Below, one piece after another: positions 47,701 through 55,915 of a DNA stretch of 64,000 nucleotides. Each line of letters starts with the position of its first letter. Positions within the stretch are counted from its first letter, which is position 1. The notes under the pieces are model-generated. The model was not told the origin of the DNA. It searched no databases and worked only from the letters and a program-made list of their open reading frames with translations. The DNA comes from Paeniglutamicibacter kerguelensis (GTDB lineage Bacteria; Actinomycetota; Actinomycetes; Actinomycetales; Micrococcaceae): the NCBI RefSeq assembly GCF_017876535.1, contig NZ_JAGIOF010000004.1:1-64000 (forward strand), in the 5' to 3' direction. The position numbers were made by a program, and so were the translations under genes.

Positions 47701-48561
47701 TCATCCGATCTTTGATCGGAGGTTTGGGTAAACTCGTCGTGCGGTCCCGGCCCAGAGGGACTCCTGTTCGGCCACCGCGAGCGTTCCCACCAGGGTTTCA
47801 AACACCCGCAAGGTCGGCGCGTAACCGCCGGCCGGAACCGTCATTGGCCAGTCGCCGCCGTACATCATGCGGCCCGGGCCGAAGGCTTCCAGCGCAACGT
47901 CAAAGGCCGGCCGCAGCTTGGAGACGTCATAGCCTGCATGCGGGATGCGCAGGCCCGAGAGCTTGGTGAAAACCTGGGGCAGTTGCGCCAGCCGCGTGAA
48001 GGAATCCCGCCAGGCGGCAAATGCGCCATCGCTGGAACCCAGCGGCGGCTTGGCCAGATGGTCGACCACGATCCGCAGGTCCGGGTGCCTTGCTGCCACA
48101 CGGAGCGCCTGGTCCAGGTGCCGGGGGAAAGCGTCGGGGATATCCAGCGGGATGTCGTGCTTCGCCAGCAACTCAAGGGACGCCGAGACGTCGGGTCGCT
48201 CGAGGAAGTCCGCCCGTGGATCGTCGTGCACCAGATGGCGCACCCCGCAGAACGGACCCGACCCGCGCCACGACTCGAGCTGGTCCTCGAGCGATTGAGG
48301 CGCGCAGAGATCCACCCAGCCGACGACCCCGAGCACCCAGTCATACTCGGCCGCAACGCCCAGCATGAACTCGGTGTCGGCCAGGGTGTCGGCGGCCTGC
48401 ACCAGGATTGCGCCATCGACGGCGCTGTCCGCCAGCTCCGCCTCCGCCATGCTCGGCGTGAAGTCCGCATACAGCTCCCCCAAGTCCGGGGTGAGCCACG
48501 GGTACGCCCCGGGGTCGCCAATCTGCCACAGATGCAGATGCGCATCCAGTCGCTCCATCAT
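47701..48561 (-). CDS. L-fuconolactone hydrolase (amidohydrolase family)
   Basis: 286-residue amidohydrolase of the 2-pyrone-4,6-dicarboxylate lactonase type. The metal motif DAHLHLW is at residues 6-12, followed by GVRHLVHDDPRADFL, IVVDHLAKPP and YGGDWPMTVP. Homologues in oxidative fucose and rhamnose pathways open the sugar 1,5- or 1,4-lactone to the aldonate. It is the last gene of the operon dehydratase-mutarotase-dehydrogenase-lactonase. AAGGGGG precedes two tandem ATG codons (48561, 48558). Confidence 0.87.
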   Translation of the reverse strand: MMERLDAHLHLWQIGDPGAYPWLTPDLGELYADFTPSMAEAELADSAVDGAILVQAADTLADTEFMLGVAAEYDWVLGVVGWVDLCAPQSLEDQLESWRGSGPFCGVRHLVHDDPRADFLERPDVSASLELLAKHDIPLDIPDAFPRHLDQALRVAARHPDLRIVVDHLAKPPLGSSDGAFAAWRDSFTRLAQLPQVFTKLSGLRIPHAGYDVSKLRPAFDVALEAFGPGRMMYGGDWPMTVPAGGYAPTLRVFETLVGTLAVAEQESLWAGTARRVYPNLRSKIG

Positions 48562-48621
48562 TTGCCCCCTTGGGATGGACGGGAAGGCCCTCCATGGGCG
48601 CCCCCAGCATGCGGCTTCCGC

Positions 48622-49623
48622 CTACCGGATGGCCAGTGCGCCATTGAGCAACCTCCTTTGGGCCAACGCGTCCCACAACCCCTCGTCGACGCGGGCATGG
48701 GCACGGGTTGCGTTCACCCGAGCTTGCTCCGGGGTGGAAGCGCCGAGCATCACCGAGACGATGCCCGGGTGCCGCATCGCAAACTGAACGGCGGCGGTGG
48801 GCAGATCGGTGTCGAACTCCGCGGCCACCGCGGCCAGCGCCCTCGCACGTTCAAGGACGTGCGCGGGGGCCGGTTCGTAGTTGTAGTTCGCGTTCCCGGG
48901 AACGACGGCGGAAGCCAGCAACCCGGAGTTGTAGACACCCACGTTGACGATGCCCACGGACCGTTCCATGCACAGGGGCAGCAGTTCTGCCGCGGCGGGC
49001 TGTTCCAGCAGCGTGTATCTGCCCGCGAGCATCACCAGGTCAAGGTCGGCCCGCCGCACGCATTCGGCGGCTGCACCGGTGGAGTTGGTGCCCACCCCGA
49101 TGGCCTGGACGAGCCCCTCCGCGCGGAGCTTTTCGAGCACGGGCAGGCCCTGGACGATGCCGGATTCAAGGTCGTAGGCATCGGGGTCGTGCAGGAACAC
49201 GATGTCCAGGTAGTCGCTGCCCAGGCGTTCGAGCGTGGACTCGATGCTGGACCGGATGCCGGCATCCGAGGGGTCCCAGCGCCTGCGGGTTGCGGCGGGG
49301 ACCGCGAAGCCCTCGTCATCGAGTTCCCCGGCAAAGCCCGCGTTGGGTTCGAGGACCCGCCCGACCTTGCTGGAGAGCACAAGGTCCTCGCGGACGACAC
49401 CGCCGCCGAGCCACGCACCGATGCGGGACTCGGAAAGCCCGAGCCCATAGTGCGGTGCCGTGTCGAAGTAGCGGGCACCGGAATCGTAGGCCGCCTGCAG
49501 CGTCGCCTGCGCGGTGGCCTCATCCATCGGCCGGTAGAGGTTGCCAAGCGCCGCCGCGCCGAATCCGAGGTTTCGCCCGAAACCCGGGTCTCCGAACCCG
49601 AGGCCGGCCAGGGACTCGCGCAT
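48622..49623 (-). CDS. L-fucose dehydrogenase (aldo/keto reductase family)
   Basis: 333-residue aldo/keto reductase. The tetrad is Asp and Tyr in YFDTAPHYGLG, Lys in LVLSSKVGR and His in IVFLHDPDAY. C-terminal cofactor contacts lie in VMLGASTPEQARVN. It is of the type acting as L-fucose or D-threo-aldose 1-dehydrogenase, oxidising the sugar C1 to the lactone. The ATG overlaps the mutarotase stop by one base (TGATG), so translation is coupled. Its position supports L-fucose as substrate. Confidence 0.86.
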   Translation of the reverse strand: MRESLAGLGFGDPGFGRNLGFGAAALGNLYRPMDEATAQATLQAAYDSGARYFDTAPHYGLGLSESRIGAWLGGGVVREDLVLSSKVGRVLEPNAGFAGELDDEGFAVPAATRRRWDPSDAGIRSSIESTLERLGSDYLDIVFLHDPDAYDLESGIVQGLPVLEKLRAEGLVQAIGVGTNSTGAAAECVRRADLDLVMLAGRYTLLEQPAAAELLPLCMERSVGIVNVGVYNSGLLASAVVPGNANYNYEPAPAHVLERARALAAVAAEFDTDLPTAAVQFAMRHPGIVSVMLGASTPEQARVNATRAHARVDEGLWDALAQRRLLNGALAIR

Positions 49624-49958
49624 CACTGCTGCTCCCCCGCCGGGTCTTGGGCGAACGACCAGACCATCGGGATCCCGCTGTCGTCCCCGGAATAGTCGTC
49701 GCCAACCTCGAGCAGTTCCGCCATTTGGGCCTGCCAAGCAATGTTGGCCGGGTGCTCGGCGAGGCCAAGGCGCATGGCACGGTAGTCCTCGACTTGGACC
49801 AGGTGGAAGAGTTCGCGGCCGCTGCGCCAGATGCGCCAGTCCCGGACCCCGGCGGCCTTGAGCGCCGCGTGCAGTTGGGGTGCAAGCGATGCATGGATCC
49901 GGTCGTAGTCGGATTCCCTGCCCTGCTTGAGCCTGGTGTTTAGTGCGATGGTTTCCAT
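49623..49958 (-). CDS. L-fucose/L-rhamnose mutarotase (DUF718/RhaM family)
   Basis: 111-residue ferredoxin-like mutarotase that interconverts alpha and beta anomers. Conserved features: ALNTRLKQGRESDYDRIHASLAPQL with the catalytic-region His, WRIWRSGRELFHLVQVEDY, and WQAQMAELLEV. Although the family is named for rhamnose, fucose loci carry it too. It lies 6 bp after the fuconate dehydratase gene. Confidence 0.87.
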   Translation of the reverse strand: METIALNTRLKQGRESDYDRIHASLAPQLHAALKAAGVRDWRIWRSGRELFHLVQVEDYRAMRLGLAEHPANIAWQAQMAELLEVGDDYSGDDSGIPMVWSFAQDPAGEQQ

Positions 49959-49964
49959 CGGGTC

Positions 49965-51320
49965 TCAGGCCTCCGTTGTCCCGGCGTTGCCATTCATCGA
50001 CAAGGCACCACTGAGCGCCAAGTCATTTGCCCATTCAACACCATTCGGGAACTCAAAGTCGGCAAGTGTTTGGGCAATCATCTGTGTTCCGGCCCCGGGC
50101 ACGCTCGGCGGCCAGTAGGCGCCGGAGTGGACGTTGATCGGCTCGACAAAGTGTTCGTGCAGGTGGTCAACGAATTCGATGTAGCGTTCCTCCGTGGTCC
50201 CGGATACGGCAACGAAGTCGAACATGGACAGGTGCTGAACCGCCTCGCACAACCCCACGCCACCCGCGTGCGGGCAGACCCTGACACCGAACTTTGCCGC
50301 AAGCAGCAGGATCGCGATGTTTTCGTTGACCCCCGCCACGCGGGCGGCGTCGATCTGCAGCACCTGCAACGCGTCGGCCTGCAGGAATTGCTTGAAGAGC
50401 ACCCGGTTCTGGCAATGCTCGCCGGTGGCCACGGGGATCGGATGGACGCCGCGGGCGATGGCCGCGTGGCCCAGGATGTCATCGGGGCTGGTGGGCTCCT
50501 CGATCCAGGCGATGTCGAATTCGGCCAGGTGACTCATCCATTCGATGGCCTCGGCGACATCCCAGCGCTGGTTCGCGTCGACGGCGATCTTGATGTCGGG
50601 GCCGACCACCGAGCGTGCGGTGCGCAGCCGCCGGATGTCATCGGCGAGGTCGGCGCCGACCTTCAACTTGATTTGGGTGAAGCCGTCCTTGACGGCCTCC
50701 GCGGCCAGGCGGGATAGCTTTTCGTCGGAGTATCCGAGCCAACCCGGGGTGGTGGTGTACGCGGGGTATCCCTTGGCCAACAGTTCCTCGGTGCGCGCCG
50801 CACGGCCCGGAAGGGCCCTGCCGAGGATTTCCAGCGCGTCCTCGCGGGTCAGCGCGTCGGAAAGGTATCGGAAATCCACGAGGTCAACGAGTTCCTCGGG
50901 GCTCATCGAGGCAAGCAACGCCCAGAGCGGCTTGCCTTCTCGCTTGGCCTTGAGGTCCCAGAGCGCGTTGACGACCGCCCCGATCGCCATGTGCATGACG
51001 CCCTTTTCCGGGCCCAGCCAGCGCAGCTGCGAGTCATGGACCAGCCAACGCCAGGTCGTTCCCATGTTGCCCAACAATTTCTCGACATTGCGTCCCACGA
51101 GGAATGGCGCAAGGGCCTGGATGGCGGCGGCCTGCACGTCATTGCCGCGTCCGATGGTGAACACGAAACCGTGTCCCTCAAGCCCATCCTGGGCATCCGT
51201 TTCCAGCACCACGTAGGCCGCCGAGTAGTCGGGGTCCGTGTTCATGGCATCGGAGCCGTCAAGCTCCCGAGAGGTGGGGAAACGGACATCGGTGGTGCTC
51301 AAGGCCGTGATCGTGCTCAT
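49965..51320 (-). CDS. L-fuconate dehydratase (enolase superfamily)
   Basis: 451 residues, very close to the characterised L-fuconate dehydratase of Xanthomonas campestris. Shared segments include [60 protein letters not shown] and [11 protein letters not shown]. The catalytic Lys-x-Lys is IKLKVGA. Metal ligands are in [18 protein letters not shown] and GEHCQNR, and the His-Asp dyad is near [10 protein letters not shown]. It dehydrates L-fuconate to 2-keto-3-deoxy-L-fuconate and is the strongest evidence for fucose as the substrate of the cluster. ATG 51320 has GGAGGA upstream. Confidence 0.95.
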   Translation of the reverse strand: MSTITALSTTDVRFPTSRELDGSDAMNTDPDYSAAYVVLETDAQDGLEGHGFVFTIGRGNDVQAAAIQALAPFLVGRNVEKLLGNMGTTWRWLVHDSQLRWLGPEKGVMHMAIGAVVNALWDLKAKREGKPLWALLASMSPEELVDLVDFRYLSDALTREDALEILGRALPGRAARTEELLAKGYPAYTTTPGWLGYSDEKLSRLAAEAVKDGFTQIKLKVGADLADDIRRLRTARSVVGPDIKIAVDANQRWDVAEAIEWMSHLAEFDIAWIEEPTSPDDILGHAAIARGVHPIPVATGEHCQNRVLFKQFLQADALQVLQIDAARVAGVNENIAILLLAAKFGVRVCPHAGGVGLCEAVQHLSMFDFVAVSGTTEERYIEFVDHLHEHFVEPINVHSGAYWPPSVPGAGTQMIAQTLADFEFPNGVEWANDLALSGALSMNGNAGTTEA

Positions 51321-51417
51321 GTGTCCTCCAAGTGGTGGATCCCGCGGTTTCGTGGGGGTGATGCCTTCGCCCGGGCCGGCAGGGCCCGCCGGAGCGAGAT
51401 CGCTTTCGTCTACCCCG

Positions 51418-51447
51418 AGAGTAGACATCGGATGTTTATGTTGTCAA
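51418..51447 (-). promoter_or_regulatory. Promoter of the fuconate dehydratase operon
   Basis: Minus strand -35 TTGACA (51442-51447), 18-bp spacer, -10 TACTCT (51418-51423). Operator C fills most of the spacer. Confidence 0.65.
51424..51436. promoter_or_regulatory. Operator C of the fucose regulon (catabolic operon)
   Basis: GACATCGGATGTT, with a perfect ACATC-G-GATGT core, between the -35 and -10 boxes of the leftward promoter. Confidence 0.8.
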
Positions 51448-51468
51448 AGGTTCATTTTGAGCTAAAGT
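51441..51468 (+). promoter_or_regulatory. Promoter of the hydrolase-SDR operon
   Basis: Plus strand -35 TTGTCA (51441-51446), 16-bp spacer, -10 TAAAGT (51463-51468). Its -35 box overlaps that of the leftward promoter. Confidence 0.6.
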
Positions 51469-51489
51469 TGTGAATCAGCACACTCGAAT

Positions 51490-51498
51490 CATCCGATG
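51490..51498. promoter_or_regulatory. Operator D of the fucose regulon (weaker)
   Basis: CATCCGATG core without the outer A/T pair, located between the rightward promoter and the ATG at 51511. Confidence 0.55.
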
Positions 51499-51510
51499 CT
51501 TGGAGTCAGA

Positions 51511-52407
51511 ATGAAGTTTGCACGAATCGGCGAACCCGGAGCGGAACGCCCCATCGCGCTGGACAACGAGGGGCGAGCCTTCGATATTTCCAGCACCACA
51601 CCCGACATCAACGGGGCCTTCCTTGCGGCGGACGGCATCGCCGCGGTCCGTGCGGGGCTCGCCGCCGGAAGCTACCCGGAACTGGGCTGGAGCCTGGCCG
51701 CGGGCGAGGCTTTCAGCGCCGCCCCCACGGGCGAACGCATCGGCTCGCCCGTCGCACGTCCCGGAAACGTCATTTGCATTGGCATGAACTACGCGGCCCA
51801 CGCCCGTGAATCGGGGGCCGAACCTCCGACGATTCCGGTGGTGTTCCTGAAGCCCGCCAACACCGTTGCTGGCCCGTTCGACCCGGCCCCGATCCCGCCG
51901 TCGGCCCAAAAGTACGACTGGGAGGTCGAACTGGGCATCGTCATTGGCGCCCATGCGAAGTACCTGCCCTCGGCGGAAGCGGCCAAGGACGTCATTGCCG
52001 GTTTGCTGATCGCCAACGACCTGTCCGAACGCGAATACCAAATCCCCGGGGCGGCAGGCCAATGGACCAAGGGCAAGTCCCTGCCGCAGTCCACGCCGCT
52101 GGGCCCGTTCCTGGTTCCGGCCGATGAAATCGACGGACACAACCTTGGCTGCCGTTCATGGATCAACGGGGAAATCCGCCAGGACTCGAGCACCGCGGAC
52201 TTCATCTTCGATTTGCCCACCGTGGTCCACCACCTGAGCCAGTACATGGCCCTGGAACCGGGCGATGTCATCCTCACCGGCACCCCTGAGGGCGTCGCCC
52301 TCTCCGGCCGTTTCCCGTACCTCGCCGAGGGCGATGTCGGGGAGTTCGAAATCCAGCAGCTTGGCCGCCAACGCCAGGTATTCTTCCGAGAGCAGGTCAA
52401 CGCATGA
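51511..52407 (+). CDS. 2,4-diketo-3-deoxy-L-fuconate hydrolase (fumarylacetoacetase family)
   Basis: 298 residues. The FAH-fold C-terminal domain carries metal ligands in YDWEVELGIVIG and the family segments VICIGMNYAAHARESG, VFLKPANTV and IANDLSEREYQ. Homologues in oxidative fucose pathways split 2,4-diketo-3-deoxy-L-fuconate into pyruvate and L-lactate. ATG 51511 is chosen because TGGAG lies about 6 nt upstream; an ATG at 51496 has no such signal. It overlaps the SDR gene by 4 nt (ATGA). Confidence 0.9.
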   Translation: MKFARIGEPGAERPIALDNEGRAFDISSTTPDINGAFLAADGIAAVRAGLAAGSYPELGWSLAAGEAFSAAPTGERIGSPVARPGNVICIGMNYAAHARESGAEPPTIPVVFLKPANTVAGPFDPAPIPPSAQKYDWEVELGIVIGAHAKYLPSAEAAKDVIAGLLIANDLSEREYQIPGAAGQWTKGKSLPQSTPLGPFLVPADEIDGHNLGCRSWINGEIRQDSSTADFIFDLPTVVHHLSQYMALEPGDVILTGTPEGVALSGRFPYLAEGDVGEFEIQQLGRQRQVFFREQVNA

Positions 52408-53186
52408 GCGAATTAACTTCCACCCCGGCAACCCAGGACATGGCCGGCCTGCGTGCAATAGTCACCGGCGGGGCATCTGGCATCGGAGCGGCAATTGCCG
52501 CTACCCTTGCCGACCGCGGGGCCACCGTTGCCGTGTTGGACATCGACACCGCAACCGCCGACGCCCGCCATATCCCCTTCACCTGCGACGTAGCGAACGC
52601 CAACTCCGTGAATGATGCAGTCTCCGGGGCTGCCCGGGCCTTGGGAGGAATCGACATTGTCATCAACAACGCCGGAATCGGCGCCCAGGGCACCGTCGCC
52701 GATAACGACGACGACGAGTGGCTGCGCGTGCTGAACATCAATGTGGTGGGCATGGCCCGGGTCTCCCGCGCCGCACTGCCGCACCTGCGTGAATCAAGGG
52801 CCGCGGCCATCGTCAACACGTGCTCGATTGCCGCAACTGCGGGCCTGCCGCAACGGGCACTGTATTCCGCGTCCAAGGGTGCCGTGTACTCGTTGACCCT
52901 GGCCATGGCCGCCGATCACGTACGCGAGGGAATCCGCGTCAATGCGGTGAACCCCGGCACCGCCGACACCCCGTGGATCGGCCGGCTCATGGATGCGGCG
53001 GACGACCCGGTTGCCGAGCGGGCCGCGTTGAACGCGCGGCAACCCCACGGCCGGATGGTTGCGGCGGAAGAGGTTGCCGGTGCCGTCGCCTACCTGGCCA
53101 GCCCTCTGTCGGGTTCGACCAACGGCGTGGCCCTGGCCGTCGACGGCGGCATGCAGGGTCTTCGCCTGCGCCCGGTCGGAAGCTAG
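52404..53186 (+). CDS. 2-keto-3-deoxy-L-fuconate dehydrogenase (SDR family)
   Basis: 260-residue short-chain dehydrogenase. The NAD-binding motif is VTGGASGIGAAIA, with VLDIDT placing an Asp that favours NAD+, then INNAGIGAQG, catalytic Ser in NTCSIAA and YSASK. It oxidises C4 of 2-keto-3-deoxy-L-fuconate, giving the substrate of the neighbouring hydrolase. Translation is coupled to that gene. The two form the rightward half of the divergent catabolic genes. Confidence 0.9.
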   Translation: MSELTSTPATQDMAGLRAIVTGGASGIGAAIAATLADRGATVAVLDIDTATADARHIPFTCDVANANSVNDAVSGAARALGGIDIVINNAGIGAQGTVADNDDDEWLRVLNINVVGMARVSRAALPHLRESRAAAIVNTCSIAATAGLPQRALYSASKGAVYSLTLAMAADHVREGIRVNAVNPGTADTPWIGRLMDAADDPVAERAALNARQPHGRMVAAEEVAGAVAYLASPLSGSTNGVALAVDGGMQGLRLRPVGS

Positions 53187-53203
53187 CCCCGCCGCCGAAC
53201 GCA

Positions 53204-53256
53204 ATCGGCCCGCACCGCCCTTTCCGCCGTTGCGGATGAGGGGGGTGCGGGCCGAT
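53204..53256 (+). terminator. Probable terminator after the SDR gene
   Basis: ATCGGCCCGCACC / GGTGCGGGCCGAT stem; the T run is lacking. Confidence 0.55.
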
Positions 53257-53304
53257 GTAATGTGGCGGTCCGAGCGTGCTCAACCACCAGGGACGGGATC
53301 CGGG

Positions 53305-53553
53305 TCAGACTACAAGCGGGACCGCGTGGATCTCATCCGCCAGATGGCCAGCGCGCTCGTGGATCCTCTGCACGGCTTCCGCAGACGGAGCCTCGGACAG
53401 GCAGAAGACCGTTCCGCTGTCCGGATCCGCCCACGCCTGCTTGAACTGCACGTTTTCCTCGGCTTGGATAGCAAGATCGGCCTCGTGCGCGGCCTTGAGA
53501 TCGGCCTCGGACAAGCCCTTCATATTGTGGTGGACGTCCATGAACTCAGCCAT
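53305..53553 (-). CDS. SCO4226 family nickel-binding protein (DUF4242-like)
   Basis: 82 residues very similar to the nickel-binding SCO4226 family of Streptomyces: MAEFMDVHHNMKGLSEADLKAAH, VQFKQAWADPDSGTVFCLSEAPSAEAVQRIHERAGH. The His-rich MDVHH start and later His residues are the likely metal ligands. It has a ferredoxin-like fold and is a small cytoplasmic protein. Its physiological role is not known. It lies between the fucose cluster and recQ without an obvious link to either. Confidence 0.9.
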   Translation of the reverse strand: MAEFMDVHHNMKGLSEADLKAAHEADLAIQAEENVQFKQAWADPDSGTVFCLSEAPSAEAVQRIHERAGHLADEIHAVPLVV

Positions 53554-53644
53554 GACAACACTTCCTTATTGAAGTTGAACGCAACAAATCGCTTGACGTT
53601 CGACTCATTTTATGCCCGTCCCGGACTCAGTTCCAGAGCAGGAA

Positions 53645-55780
53645 CTACCCTGCCTGGGCCAGCACGAAGGGCAGCACGCCCGGCGCCCCCGCGGCGCGCA
53701 AGACGCGTGCCGCCTCGGTCAACGACCAGCGGCTGTCGGCCAGGTCGTCGATGAGCAGGATGGGACCCGGCGCGCCGGCCAACCGCTCGGCCATCTCGGC
53801 CGGAACCACAAACTGGTCCCAGACGGCCGCGAGCCTGAACGCGGAGTTGCCGCCCGAATCACCGCGCGGTCCCCCGCCCCGGTACTCGAGCTGGCCCAGG
53901 TACGGCAGCCGGCCGATCTCCGAGATCCCGTGGGCAAAGGAACCCACCAATTGGGGTCGCTTCCGCGACGGCATCGACACCACGGCAACCGGGCGGGTTT
54001 CCCATTTCCATTCGCTCAGGACCTTGACGCAGGCATCAAGCATCGGTTTGGCGATGGGTGCATCGGGCTCGTCGCTGTTTTCCAACAGTGCGCGCAGGCG
54101 CCCACCCCAACCGAGGTCGGTGAGGCGCGCCAGGGCCCGTCCGTCGGCGGCCTGGAGCTCCTGCTTGATCTTTCCCTTGAGCGGGACCCCGAGCTTCTCC
54201 ATGCCGCCGGGATACATACGCCGGGCTTCGAGCAGCGCACCAACCCTGCCCAAGGCCGTCTGCGCCGAATCCTTGGCCGAATCCTGGATCTCGTCGCTGA
54301 ACCACACACCGGCGCAGTTGTCGCACTTGCCGCACGGCGCGGCGGCGGGGTCGTCAAGCGCCTTCGCCAGGAACTCCATGCGGCAACCACGTGAATTTTC
54401 GTAGTCGATCATCGCAGTTTGCTCGGCCATCCGGGCCGCAGCCACGCGTGTGTAGCGTTCGGCGTCGTAGTACCAGGGGTTCCCGGTGCGGATCCAGCCG
54501 CCGGACACCCGTTCCACTGCGCCGTCCACGGCCAGCACCTTAAGCAGCAATTCCAGCGGAGTCCTGCGGATGTTGACCCGCGATTCCAGTGCCGGAACCG
54601 ACATCGGACCCGCGGCCGCGCCGAGTTCCTGCAACACCGCGTGGGCGCGTTCCTCATCGGGCATGGAGCTTGTGGCGAAGTACCGCCAGATTTCCCGGTC
54701 CTCGGTGCCGGGCAGCAGCAACACGTCGGCGTTGATGCTGCCACGGCCGGCGCGGCCCACCTGCTGGTAGTACGCCACAGGCGAGCTGGGAGCGCCCACG
54801 TGGACAACGAACCCCAGGTCTGGCTTGTCAAAGCCCATGCCCAGGGCGCTGGTGGCGACCAGCGCCTTGACCTCGTTGTTCTTCAGCGCCGTTTCCGCGC
54901 GGTGGCGTTCCTCGGTGTCGGTGCGCCCGGAGTAGGCCAGCACCTTGTGCCCGGCCTCGGAGAGCAACCGGGTGATGTCCTCCGCGGCGGAGACGGTCAG
55001 CGTGTAGATGATGCCCGAACCGTGGAAGTCGTTCAGGTGGGTCAGCAGCCACGCGAATTGGGTGCGCGGAGAGGGAAGCCGCAGCACGCCCAGGCGCAGC
55101 GATTCGCGTGCGAGTGACCCGCGCAGGGTAAAGACGTCGGCCCCGCCCACGGCGAGCTGTTCCTGGACGTCGTGGACCACGCGCTCGTTGGCCGTGGCGG
55201 TCGTGGCCAACACCGGAATGGTTCTTGGAAGTGCGGTGATCAGGTCCTTGATGCGCCGGTAGTCCGGCCGGAAGTCGTGTCCCCAGTCGGAAATGCAGTG
55301 GGCTTCATCGATCACCAGCAGGCCCATGCGCTCCACGAGTGCGGGGAGCTGGGTGTCGCGGAACACCGGGTTGTTCAGGCGTTCGGGCGACACCAGGAGC
55401 ACGTCCAGCTCGTCGTTGGCGAGCTTCTGCGCGATCTGTTCCCAGTCGAGGGCGTTGGCGGAATTGATTGCCTCGGCACGCACCCCTGCGCGCGACGCGG
55501 CGGCAACCTGGTCGCGCATCAGGGCCAACAGGGGCGAAACGATGAGCGTGGGTCCGGCGCCGCGGGCGCGCAGCAACAGTGAGGCCACGAAGTACACGGC
55601 CGACTTGCCCCAACCGGTGCGCTGCACCACCAGGGCCCTGCGGCCTCCGGCGACGAGCGCCTCGATGGCCTCATACTGGCCCTCGTGGAAGTCGGCGTCA
55701 TCCCGGCCGACCAGGGATCGCAAGATGGCAGTTGCCTGGGCTCGCAGATCCGTTTCAATGCTGGGTGAGTAAGCGTCCAT
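53645..55780 (-). CDS. RecQ-like DNA helicase with a phosphoribosyltransferase-like C-terminus
   Basis: 711 residues. Helicase motifs: I RTGWGKSAVYF (Lys-59), Ia SPLLALMRDQ, II IDEAHCISDWGHDFRPDYRR with the aromatic-rich loop of RecQ, III ATTATA, and VI YYQQVGRAGRG. A zinc-binding cluster follows (CRMEFLAKALDDPAAAPCGKCDNC). After residue ~500 a long extension ends in a region resembling a phosphoribosyltransferase PRPP loop (GPILLIDDLADSRWSLTEAARVLRAAGA), an architecture known in actinobacterial RecQ-like proteins. No HRDC domain is evident. The combination suggests a regulated or nucleotide-sensing repair helicase; that is inference. Confidence 0.9.
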   Translation of the reverse strand: MDAYSPSIETDLRAQATAILRSLVGRDDADFHEGQYEAIEALVAGGRRALVVQRTGWGKSAVYFVASLLLRARGAGPTLIVSPLLALMRDQVAAASRAGVRAEAINSANALDWEQIAQKLANDELDVLLVSPERLNNPVFRDTQLPALVERMGLLVIDEAHCISDWGHDFRPDYRRIKDLITALPRTIPVLATTATANERVVHDVQEQLAVGGADVFTLRGSLARESLRLGVLRLPSPRTQFAWLLTHLNDFHGSGIIYTLTVSAAEDITRLLSEAGHKVLAYSGRTDTEERHRAETALKNNEVKALVATSALGMGFDKPDLGFVVHVGAPSSPVAYYQQVGRAGRGSINADVLLLPGTEDREIWRYFATSSMPDEERAHAVLQELGAAAGPMSVPALESRVNIRRTPLELLLKVLAVDGAVERVSGGWIRTGNPWYYDAERYTRVAAARMAEQTAMIDYENSRGCRMEFLAKALDDPAAAPCGKCDNCAGVWFSDEIQDSAKDSAQTALGRVGALLEARRMYPGGMEKLGVPLKGKIKQELQAADGRALARLTDLGWGGRLRALLENSDEPDAPIAKPMLDACVKVLSEWKWETRPVAVVSMPSRKRPQLVGSFAHGISEIGRLPYLGQLEYRGGGPRGDSGGNSAFRLAAVWDQFVVPAEMAERLAGAPGPILLIDDLADSRWSLTEAARVLRAAGAPGVLPFVLAQAG

Positions 55781-55902
55781 GCTCCCCAGTATTCCAGTGT
55801 CCGGTGACAGTTCGGGGCGCGCTTCCCCCGCACAGCCGCCCGAGTCCTATGGTGCTACTCACCTTCGTTGGGCAGAATCCCCGCTTGCCGGGCCCCAACC
55901 GC

Positions 55903-55908
55903 TAAGCT
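55903..55908 (+). promoter_or_regulatory. Leaderless -10 box of manB (TAAGCT)
   Basis: TAAGCT, 7 nt before GTG 55916, where no Shine-Dalgarno is found. Confidence 0.55.
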
Positions 55909-55915
55909 CTTGACT

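Noticed and set aside
47702-47720. A further fucose-operator candidate (CATCCGATC) forming a small hairpin with GATCGGA
   Set aside because: It matches only 8 of 9 core bases, overlaps the end of the lactonase coding sequence and is not placed at a promoter.
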